DNA from: Nematostella vectensis | Lineage: Eukaryota > Cnidaria > Anthozoa > Actiniaria > Edwardsiidae | Length of the DNA stretch: 64,000 nt | NCBI RefSeq assembly: GCF_932526225.1 | Contig: NC_064041.1 | Span: 11,576,813 to 11,640,812 of the forward strand | Direction: 5' to 3' | Shown: positions 13,101 to 24,000 of the stretch, piece by piece | Numbering within the stretch: position 1 is the first letter of the stretch | How the letters are laid out: the number at the start of each line of letters is the position of its first letter | Notes under the pieces: generated by a model | The model's input: the letters and a program-made list of their open reading frames with translations, nothing else | Told to the model about the DNA's origin: nothing | Database searches by the model: none | Program-made: the position numbers and the translations under genes

Positions 13101-13684
13101 AAGATGATAGAACATTAAGTACGAGCGGCATTTTTTTTTATTCTGGTAATTGAGGCGACATTGCTTAGCTTTTTTTTCAGGTCAGAACTTTTCCTGGATC
13201 CGCGCATGTCAGAAAGGGCTTATTTTCATTAAAATAAAATATTTTTTTTTATCCCTCTCGGCTATTTCTTTCTTTATTTAATGTGAGTTTGCCACTCAAA
13301 AAGTCATACGACTTCTATCACAGGTCGCTTATATCCCCATTTCGTATCCTAAAGAAATTGGTATTTCGAATGATCTATTGATATGCATAATTGTACACTT
13401 TTTTCAGACACAGCTTACAAGGATCAGCAGATTACATTTGTTAAGAAAGATGTTATAATTATTTTTTTACAATATAGTAGTCTTAAAATTATCACCTTCC
13501 CCTCCACAGTGCAGAGTGGTCCGCGCATTTCTCCCCCCGGAATCTAGTTGCCATGACAGCAGAGCCGCTATTGTTGTACCCAACGCACTATATCGGCGAC
13601 AAAGGATACTTTAGCGACACCGAGACGGCCGCCTTTGTACCAGAGGAGATACGTGACGCACAAGCGAAGAAAACTGAACTTTGA
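4163..13684 (+). CDS. COLGALT1: Procollagen galactosyltransferase (GLT25D/COLGALT family), complete
   Basis: Transfers galactose from UDP-Gal to hydroxylysine of collagen in the ER. Thirteen phase-consistent exons: 4163-4374, 5510-5738, 6170-6234, 6351-6429, 6927-7131, 7582-7701, 8068-8150, 8843-8949, 9219-9293, 10093-10150, 10442-10575, one of 11493-11696 or 11808-12011, and 13510-13684. The product is 581 aa; human COLGALT1 is about 620. Signal peptide at residues 1-24. The first GT domain carries WITSDHN, a VDCDN motif at 149-153 (DxD-type) and GYYKRT and [12 protein letters not shown] blocks. The second, GT25-like domain begins near IYMINLKRR and has [14 protein letters not shown] at 423-426 and DEFLPIMY. 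The C-terminus KTEL is a KDEL-type retention signal. The start codon precedes the only signal peptide. Paralogue assignment (COLGALT1 versus 2) cannot be made. Confidence 0.95.
5832..5996 (+). repeat. Dispersed repeat, family with TACAAATAGCA core
   Basis: Begins CAGGCCCATACCCAGGA, contains a core reading TTTTGTCTACAAATAGCA and ends near GAGTACGGGCCTG, an inverted version of the start. Copies occur at 29660-29945 (inverted) and 33848-34145. Non-autonomous, MITE-like; inside COLGALT intron 2. Confidence 0.6.
7139..7440. repeat. ATC/CAT microsatellite
   Basis: Degenerate runs of CAT/ATC trinucleotides in COLGALT intron 5. Confidence 0.85.
8251..8534. mobile_element. Palindromic MITE-like element with a repeated end
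   Basis: The left arm (TACACCTATTTCAAATTACG, then CAGTGCAAACAGCAAATGGC) is matched in reverse by the right arm, which ends GTTGAAATAGGTGTA near 8498. The last 18 bp are then repeated twice more to 8534. Within COLGALT intron 7; no coding capacity. The intron goes on to about 8650 with diverged repeats of a CAGCCTA motif. Confidence 0.6.
9641..9817. mobile_element. Palindromic MITE-like element
   Basis: Terminal arms CCCGTGCAAACTGCGCCAGC and its reverse complement near 9798-9817, with inner arms around TGCCAGCA and TGCTGGC. Copies of a segment starting ATGATTGTAAACTGCGTG lie on both sides (about 9541 and 9823), suggesting an older duplication at the insertion site. COLGALT intron 9. Confidence 0.65.
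10228..10300 (+). repeat. Dispersed repeat fragment, GCTAAGAGATCACGTG family
   Basis: Contains TTGCGCTAAGAGATCACGTG and the following GGCAAAC..GCGCGCTC. It matches the end of the fuller element at 20594-20812 and copies at 12788, 52115 and 59405. Confidence 0.55.
11493..12011 (+). other. Tandem duplicated, probably mutually exclusive exons 12a/12b of COLGALT
   Basis: Exon 12a (11493-11696) and exon 12b (11808-12011) are each exactly 204 nt. Both enter with two nt of a split codon and leave with AA, and both have intact AG and GTAAGT sites. They encode alternative versions of residues 456-523 in the second glycosyltransferase domain: Y-L/V-GR at the start, (Y/W)WTLGY in the middle and DEFLPIMY near the end. 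About 31 of 67 residues match. The intron between them is 111 nt. Including both would keep frame but duplicate a core element, so exclusive use is more likely. Confidence 0.8.
12190..12335 (+). repeat. Short tandem repeat, ACTCGAAAGTC unit
   Basis: About five diverged units of roughly 27 nt built around AACTCGAAAGTC. In COLGALT intron 12. Confidence 0.65.
12788..12910 (+). repeat. Dispersed repeat, GCTAAGAGATCACGTG family
   Basis: Starts CTTGCGCTAAGAGATCACGT and continues through GGCAAACTCGCGCGCTC and GGCGGGAAAATAACAAC. The later part matches 52115-52190. Confidence 0.6.
12945..13072 (+). repeat. Dispersed repeat, GCACCCTGCGCACCC family
   Basis: Shares GAAGATTCCTTAATGAGAAA and GCGCACCCTGCGCACCC with copies at 22080-22236 and 55500-55647. 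The ends resemble an inverted CAGGNGCGTAC motif, so it is likely a MITE. Confidence 0.6.
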
Positions 13685-13699
13685 CCAAATCAACAGTCA

Positions 13700-14190
13700 G
13701 GAGATCAACACTGACAATCACAACCGCTCAGACGTACAAATTGACCAACAACGCAGAGACAGAAAAAAAAAAGACCACTAGACGGGAAAATATGCAACAA
13801 CTGAGATGTTGACAATATACAACAACTGAGATGTTAATTAACATTGATTAATAGACAACAGCTTAGACGTAAACATCAACCAAATGGAAAACAACTGAGA
13901 CAATACAACAACTAGGACGTAAACGTTGACCAACAGACAACAACTGTAACAAAAACATTCATCAATAGACAACAAATGAAGCGTAAACTTTGACCAAAAG
14001 ACAACAACTGAACCTTAAATAATAACCAAAAGCAACTCTTACATCATGGTCTCTTGCCAAAAGACAACAATTGAGATTTAAACAATGACCACTAGGCCAC
14101 AAATGAGACGTAAACAATGACCAAAAGACGATAACTGATACGGAAACATGACCAATACGACAATTGAGAAGTGAAAACATTGATCAACAT
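13700..14190 (+). repeat. Diverged tandem repeat in COLGALT 3' region
   Basis: Around fourteen diverged copies of a roughly 33-nt unit with the motifs GACCAA, ACAACAACTGAGA and CGTAAACA. It begins right after the stop codon and lies before the candidate poly(A) signal, so it is probably transcribed as 3'UTR. Confidence 0.7.
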
Positions 14191-14432
14191 AACAACCAGG
14201 AGGTAACAAGAACAGAGAGATGAAAATCAATACAATTAAAAGGTGGAAATTGATGAATGTTTGCTTCTGGCGGAATAGTTGATAGAGGAACATACACTCG
14301 ATGGATAAGACAAGAGTTGATCAAAAACGATGGTCCAAAAAGAAATATGAAAAAGATGCCCCCAGACATAAGAGCCCGTCCTAAGAAGACTTTTAACTTG
14401 TAAGAACAATATTTTATGTATCGTAAGGATGA

Positions 14433-14438
14433 AATAAA
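14433..14438 (+). terminator. Candidate poly(A) signal of COLGALT
   Basis: AATAAA about 750 nt after the stop codon, the first clear hexamer downstream on the plus strand. Position inferred. Confidence 0.4.
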
Positions 14439-14520
14439 GTAAAGATATGTTTCTTCCTTTTCTTTTTCGGCTAGTTTTACTTTTCCATTTAAACACTTTT
14501 GCATAATCGCAGGGGGGGCA

Positions 14521-15032
14521 CTCGTTGAATGGACATGATATTGGCGTTGCGCTAATATACTATATTTGCATAAGCCGGTCTACAGGTCTTAAACTAAAGA
14601 CGTATTCATGCATAAACTCACATCCCACATGGATTTCTGACTCGTGTTTACGTGTTTGTTGTGATCAAGTGTGACTCAGTTAAAACTGGATTCGCTTATG
14701 ATCTATTATGTCGTCTTTTTTTTGTATTTGACTGCGGAACTTCAAGAATGTGAAAGCGTCGAATTTTCATGGATTTATAATCAGAAAGGACAGATAATAG
14801 CGATTGCTTGATGTATTCAAGAGCTTTCTAAAATTTGCTTTGGTGAGTCTTCAAAAAGCAAATTGTTATGAACTCTTAAAAAAGCAGGTGCTTTGAGTCA
14901 AATTGAAGACAATTATCAAACTACATTGTGTCCTCGCTGTTGCAAGTGAACTCATCCCTTGACGTTTTCTAAAGAAATGAAGTTTATTATCAGCATGACT
15001 TGCATTAGTATAGACCTATCCAAATAGGCTCC
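14521..15032. other. Upstream region of the fucosyltransferase
   Basis: AT-rich intergenic stretch with no exon, repeat family or clear TATA box recognised. Confidence 0.4.
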
Positions 15033-16274
15033 ATGTACTACTACCGAATCCTCTTTAGTTGCATTACCGTTTTCGCCGTTTTAACAACTTTATTCATTTC
15101 CTTGTACACCACCAAAACTTTACGTAAACCACCTCGGAAGCGTCTTACTCGACCACTAGAGCAGGTCTCTAATGAAAGCCGTGTCATTCTGTTTTACACG
15201 CCTTGGTTCGGCAACCTTCCATGGCCGGGGATCAATGACAATCCTGTAGGACTGACAGACACGAGTGGAAGGTCGTGCGGTGTGTCTTCGTGTAGGATCT
15301 CAACCCACAGAGAGGACTTTCACCGCAGCCATGCTGTCGTATTTCACGGTGTTTCCATGCGCGACGAGCTACACGAGATCACAGGTGCACTTTACCGCGC
15401 TAAGCCTGCACGACAGAAGTGGGTCTGGTACGAGCACGAGAACCCGGCAAAAGTCGCTTTATCATATGATGTGAACGCTCTTAATAGTAGAATTGATATC
15501 ACCGCAACATACAGGCCGTCTTCAGATATCTTTATACCATACGGTAGCTTCCGAAGACGGGAAGAAAAAGGAAGGAAAGAGCCTTCCAGAAATTACGCGG
15601 AAGGCAAGGACAAACTAGTGTTTTGGACCGTTAGTAACTGCAAGCCGAAATTACGCATAAAGCTAGTCCGAAGACTTGCTAAGTTTGTCCGAGTTGACGT
15701 TTTCGGGCAATGCTCCAGTTCATTTTATTGGTTCAAGCGTAACTGCACCCGATGGTCGACCGCTTGTGATTCGATTAGGCGTCGGTACAAATTCGCCATT
15801 GCGTTGGAGAACCACAACTGTATGGACTACTTGACAGAGAAGTACTGGGGCATAGTAAGCGAAGCCAATATGGTTCCAATATTAGTGGCAGGCTCTTATA
15901 CTAAAAGATACCTCATAGCGGGTTCCTATATCAACCTGCTGGATTTCCCGAGCGCTACGGCTCTTGGTGATTACTTGTTGTACCTCGATGGTAACGATAC
16001 TGCTTATTCACAGTACTTTTCTTGGAAAGAGATTTACGAAGTCGACCTTTGGTCTGGTTCGTGGATTTGCAAATTATGTGAGATAATCCATGCGAATGTG
16101 AGCAAGCCGCCTTTGCAAGATTTTAGCGCGTTCTGGGGGACTAGGGAAAACTGCTACGCTGATGACGACTACCTCTACTACAAGTGGCTCCTATCACGAG
16201 CGCCCGCACGCGGAATGATCAGCGGGATAAGTGTTTTTGTCATGGCGATATTTGCATATTGGGAAGTCACGTGA
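15033..16274 (+). CDS. Alpha-1,3-type fucosyltransferase (GT10), intronless
   Basis: Single uninterrupted frame of 413 residues. Family members transfer fucose from GDP-fucose to N-acetyllactosamine-type glycans in the Golgi. Residues about 4-26 form a signal anchor, giving type II topology; a basic stem follows. The catalytic region includes WVWYEHENP near 130 and the hallmark GT10 motif at 252-272 (Y-K-F...LENH.C.DYLTEKYW), which holds the GDP-fucose binding residues. N-glycosylation sequons are present. The last 20 residues include a second hydrophobic stretch (SGISVFVMAIFAYW), unusual for this family. The start chosen is the first Met, immediately before the anchor. Acceptor specificity cannot be predicted. 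The lack of introns suggests an ancient retrocopy or the intronless class of fucosyltransferases. Confidence 0.9.
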   Translation: MYYYRILFSCITVFAVLTTLFISLYTTKTLRKPPRKRLTRPLEQVSNESRVILFYTPWFGNLPWPGINDNPVGLTDTSGRSCGVSSCRISTHREDFHRSHAVVFHGVSMRDELHEITGALYRAKPARQKWVWYEHENPAKVALSYDVNALNSRIDITATYRPSSDIFIPYGSFRRREEKGRKEPSRNYAEGKDKLVFWTVSNCKPKLRIKLVRRLAKFVRVDVFGQCSSSFYWFKRNCTRWSTACDSIRRRYKFAIALENHNCMDYLTEKYWGIVSEANMVPILVAGSYTKRYLIAGSYINLLDFPSATALGDYLLYLDGNDTAYSQYFSWKEIYEVDLWSGSWICKLCEIIHANVSKPPLQDFSAFWGTRENCYADDDYLYYKWLLSRAPARGMISGISVFVMAIFAYWEVT

Positions 16275-16321
16275 CACTGATTATAAAGTGCTCTTAAGCC
16301 GCATTATCACCAGTTTACTCT

Positions 16322-19246
<2,925 letters not shown>

Positions 19247-19249
19247 GAG

Positions 19250-20590
19250 GAACAGTACCGATCATACACAAAATTTAACACAGAGCAAAAAACAGCGCTA
19301 TTCTACTCTTGGTCGATTACTTAACAATATCCAATGATTTTTAACGGAAAACGCGAAAAATATTTCAAAAAATTGAAAGCAGTGTGTCTATTGGAAGTTT
19401 CTTTTACGATGCGATTGATAATTTAGAGCGGATGACCTTTTGAATATCTCGAATTCTAATATATTCTTTTGTCTTTTAACCGTTGAGATTTCCGTCGGAC
19501 CTCAAGAAATGGTGTGATAATGCGGCTTTAAGTTTAACACACCAAAGAAACTTTGAATAACCTGAGATAATTCATACGGTTTATTTACGCTAACGTGAAC
19601 TATAACATGAAGTACCAATCTTTCGTTGGCTTGTCACAACATTTACGAGCCTTCGCAAACGTAAACCCAGACAAAGATTGAGAATCGACCAGATTAACTT
19701 GTTTTGTCGAATCGTGCTGCCTTTTTATCAACTGGTTTGACCGTTTTGTTTTTTTATCTCTTGTTTTAACCTGTGTTTTTTTTTAACATTTTCCGATTAC
19801 TCCAATAAAAGCTCTGAATTTACGTTTGTGATGTCCTTACATTTTACTCTACATGTGCTTTCTGTTGTACCATAAAATATCTCTATAGACATAATGTGTG
19901 TATCGATTCTATAAATATAACTTTGCCCTACAGTGTGAAAAGGGGCCCCATATAACATCAAAGAACAGGCCCTTTTAGTTCTCACGCAGAACCTTTTTTT
20001 TTCATGTCTGGCTGACTTTAGGTATTCCTCGAAAGGGGGCGGGGGGCGTAGAGGATCTCATCACGCTCACGGATTCCATTCTTTAAACTGGATAACTTCT
20101 TCCGCCAATCAAAGCTCTTGAAGGTTTTTTATTGGCATTAACATTTAGATGGCTTCCGATCATGCCATCTTGCGAAGCGTTGACCAATCTGTGAGCACAA
20201 AATGTATTACCACATTGATTTTTAAAACTTGATTGACGGAAGCCCGAAAGCGTTTTTGCCGTTGCTAAGAGTTCTGAAGATTACTCAAAATCGCAATATT
20301 AATCTATTATTATGTAGCTTGCGTGAAGCTAGCATCTCCCTTATTAAAACTAAGGAAGATGATTTGGAGTGCTGTACGAATTCTACTCGAATAAACTGGC
20401 ATTCGCCATTTGCAAAATGACCGACTTTGGTGCAGAGATTGTAGGGTTATCAGAAGTCTTTACTAGCAATACTACCCCTCATTTCCAAAAGACTTGAACC
20501 CAGCCCCCTATATGATAATGGCATACTAACCTAGGCGGACTACCATCGAGTGATATTTGTGACATTTGAACATCACTTTCTACTAGCTTT
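19250..20590. other. Intergenic, no gene recognised
   Basis: AT-rich sequence between the LINE and a MITE; the short open frames have no recognisable content. Confidence 0.5.
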
Positions 20591-20593
20591 TTT

Positions 20594-20812
20594 AGGGGAC
20601 TTGCGTAAAGAGATCACGTGACCCTTTAGATGGCAAATTCAAACCAAAACAAACTGTGAAAAATGAAATGTTTAAAAGCAAATAAAATCTTCCAGAAAAC
20701 AAATTACTGGCTTTATTCGTGAGTGCTAAATAAGTGGCTTTTTTGCTGCTATTTTGCCAAACGCCTGAGCGCCCCCTAAAAGTCACGTGATCTCTTAGCG
20801 CAAGGCGCTTAT
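20594..20812. mobile_element. MITE with CTTGCGCTAAGAGATCACGTG terminal inverted repeats
   Basis: The left end GACTTGCGTAAAGAGATCAC is matched by the right end read in reverse (GCCTTGCGCTAAGAGATCAC). No coding capacity. This is the most complete copy of a family also seen at 10228, 12788, 52115 and 59405. It lies just downstream of the properdin-like gene. Confidence 0.75.
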
Positions 20813-21001
20813 TGTCCACCCACCCCGTGTTGTACTGTAGCTAGCTCGTACGAAATGACTTGTTGCATGTCTACAAAGACTTGTACTAAGTTGTGCAAAC
20901 TAAGTCTACCTTTTGCTCAGTCTAAAATTCACAGCTTCCGAGAATTTCTATTCGTAAAAAACACCAAAGCCACTATAGTGGAATAGCCTCCTCAAAGCTA
21001 C

Positions 21002-24000
21002 CTAATCAAAGTCCTCGTCATCCGGGATCTTAGGTTTTCCACTACGAATCCATAACCCGTCCCCAGATCCTTCTCCACCTGAGCCCTCATCGGAAGCACC
21101 GGACCCTTCTCCGGACCCGGAACCCCCCCGGGATCCGGATCCAGACCCGGAGCCGCTTGACACGAATCCCGATCCAGACCCTGAGGCACAGCTGTCATCG
21201 TCATCACATCCGACTGAGGTCTCTAGGATACGCATAAATGAACTTGTTAGAACTTTTTACACTAGTTTTCGGTCAAATGTGCACCTTGTGTTTTTCGATT
21301 TCGAGTTGCGACTGGTTCTTGGCGGAAGCCATTTCGCAGTTACTGCGTCCGTTAGACATCTAGTGAAAAAGAGAGCGCCGAAAGCACCAGGCCTCAAAAA
21401 AGCAGACAATAGATACACACTTACAATAAAAAAAATCAACAGAAAGCGGGCTCTTTCAAATCATATAAAAAAAATAGCCAAAAATTGTCGTTTTTGTCAG
21501 CGTCCACTTCCATAAAAGAAAACTAATTTATTCCTTATTTGGAAAAGCTGCACGATTCTTGTCATTTTTAGGGCGAGCGTACCCCAGGGGCTTCGTAACT
21601 TTATGTAACCAGAAGAGAAAAAGGTTGATTAATATGTTTGGATCTGTGCACCTACTTCCACATCTCTCCTCTCGACAGTACTGGATTCCTTTTCCCTGAA
21701 CTGGGTCACACGGCTTGCCTCCATATTTGGGCAAAGGGTTGTCGCATTTGCGCGTGCGTGTTTTAGTTCCAAGGTCACATGTTACGCTACAACTGCTCCA
21801 TGAACTCCACTCGCCCCAGTCTCCATCGACTGAAAAAGCACCACGAATATAATTTTCAAGATAAAAAAGCACGTGTTTCGCTCGAAAACTAGATTTAGGC
21901 ACTGCCTAAAGGCGGAGCCAGCATATTTTCACTTTACACACTTTGGTAGAACTAGGTATGTTACCCCTCCCCACCCCCCCCCCCCCCCCCCACCAAAAAA
22001 AAGCAAAACTTCAGCAGGGACATTTATTCAAAGAAAAAAATGCAAAAGGCCGTAGCAGGATTTTTTGATTATGCATCACAGGCGCGTACCCAGGATTGGC
22101 TGAGAAAGCGCGCAGTTATAGGTAACATCGAAAAAGCCTAGTATTTAAAGATTCCTTAATAAGAAATTACCCACTTTTTGTCCGCCAAGGGGAGTGCGCG
22201 CGCACCCTGCGCACCCCCCTATGTACGTGCCTGCATCATGTTTTTGAATTGAATTCGCTACATAAATCTATCTAGGACGATGAAATACAACAAAGACTGA
22301 AAAATATATACAAATTTCATTTCTGTTTTTTGTTTTTCTCGAATGTTGTGTTTTTTGTTTTTCTCAAATAATCTTCAAGAAGGTCGCAAAACTGGTGATA
22401 AAAGATTAAAAACGGTGCTCCATAATTTTTCAGTTGCCAAAGAAGTCATAATAATTTGTATTTTTATTTTTATTTTCATTTCATTTTATTGTATTTAAAG
22501 ACTAATACAATTACGCAATAAAATATTGAACAGACAAAAAAACGTGTTTGCCAAAAAATATATTCCACCTTTTTGTGTTACCTGGACAGTGTTCCTGTAG
22601 CTGACATTTGCCCCATTTTTCCAGACTTCCTTTGCATTCGCTGCCGCCATATTGAGGCTTTGGGTTGGAACAGCTGCGCCGTCGAAGTCTGTGGCCAGCG
22701 CCACACGTCTTTGAGCATGCGCTCCACTCGGTCCATTCCGTCCAGCCACCATCAACTTGAGAAAAAAGGGGGGGAAATTATAGTTTGAACGCGTCTATTT
22801 ACTCCGTCTAGTACAAAGCTCTTGGCGCATTTTGAGCCGTCATTGTCACCAATGTAAGACAATGTAAGCAATATACCAGCAACTATTTTCAAACAAATAA
22901 TAAAAATAAAAAAGCCAGTACTCATATTTTTACATGGCTAAGGCATTAGTTACCTGTTTCAACAGATATATAAGAATAATCTGTCAATTCTCATATTTTT
23001 AGTGTAATTCAACAATCCGTCAGTTGCACATTAATTAGGGAATTTTTATATTTTCTCTGCAGCTCAGGAATTGCACAAGATGTTTTTTGTGTGAGTATAC
23101 GGTTTGTGTATGGTTGTGCTCTTATCGGGGCGTGGCTGTAGGTATGTTTTGTGTTCATAATTTCATAACAAATAGATCTCATTTTGTGCGCATCTGTCCT
23201 CTAATAGATGCCAGATGACGTCACAGCGTGTCATGAACAAAACGGTACGCAACAAGACGCAGTCGAGTTGCATAACTGTTGTTCATGACTCGCTGTGACG
23301 TCTTCAGAGCATTTATTAGAAGAATGACGCACAAAACAATGAGATCTGTTTGTTTTATACAACAATTAAAATGTTATCTTACCAATAACAATCTAGTTTT
23401 GGGGAGCGAGCGCGCATGCTGACGCCAAAGCGTGCGTGTATCCTCAAATAACACATGGACCCGACAGTGCTGAATAACTTATGCGCATGCGCGTGTTCTG
23501 GCGAAAACAAACAAAATCTTAGTGTTGAATCGTTCGAGTAAAGGTACGAAAGGCTGACTTAAGTCGCTGTTTTGACTAACTGTACAAAAGATGCATATTT
23601 GTTTGATAATGAGGGATTCATAAAGAAAATAATAGCCTTTAGTTTGGTCTAGCTGTCTTAGCATTCCTCATAATGTGACAGTTCTCAAGGAAAACGCCGC
23701 CATTTCAAAACAAAAAAGGCTGGTTTAACCGCGTGGTACTGGAATTAGTCTTGCGTTTTTTAGCACTGGTCATGGACCCTCGATCAATCAGAGCGCGCGA
23801 TTTATGAGTGTTGTTGTATAAAGTTAGTTATGCCCTTACTTGGGCATGGCTGTAGGTCGCATCTCTTCCTCTCCTCATCGGATCCTCTGCAGTTCGGCAC
23901 GCCCTTTGAGAAGCACGTTCTCCTTCTTATTTGTATGGACCTTCCACAAGTCCGTGTACATGGCGTCCACGCTCCCCAGCTACCCCACTGGCTCGTCACT

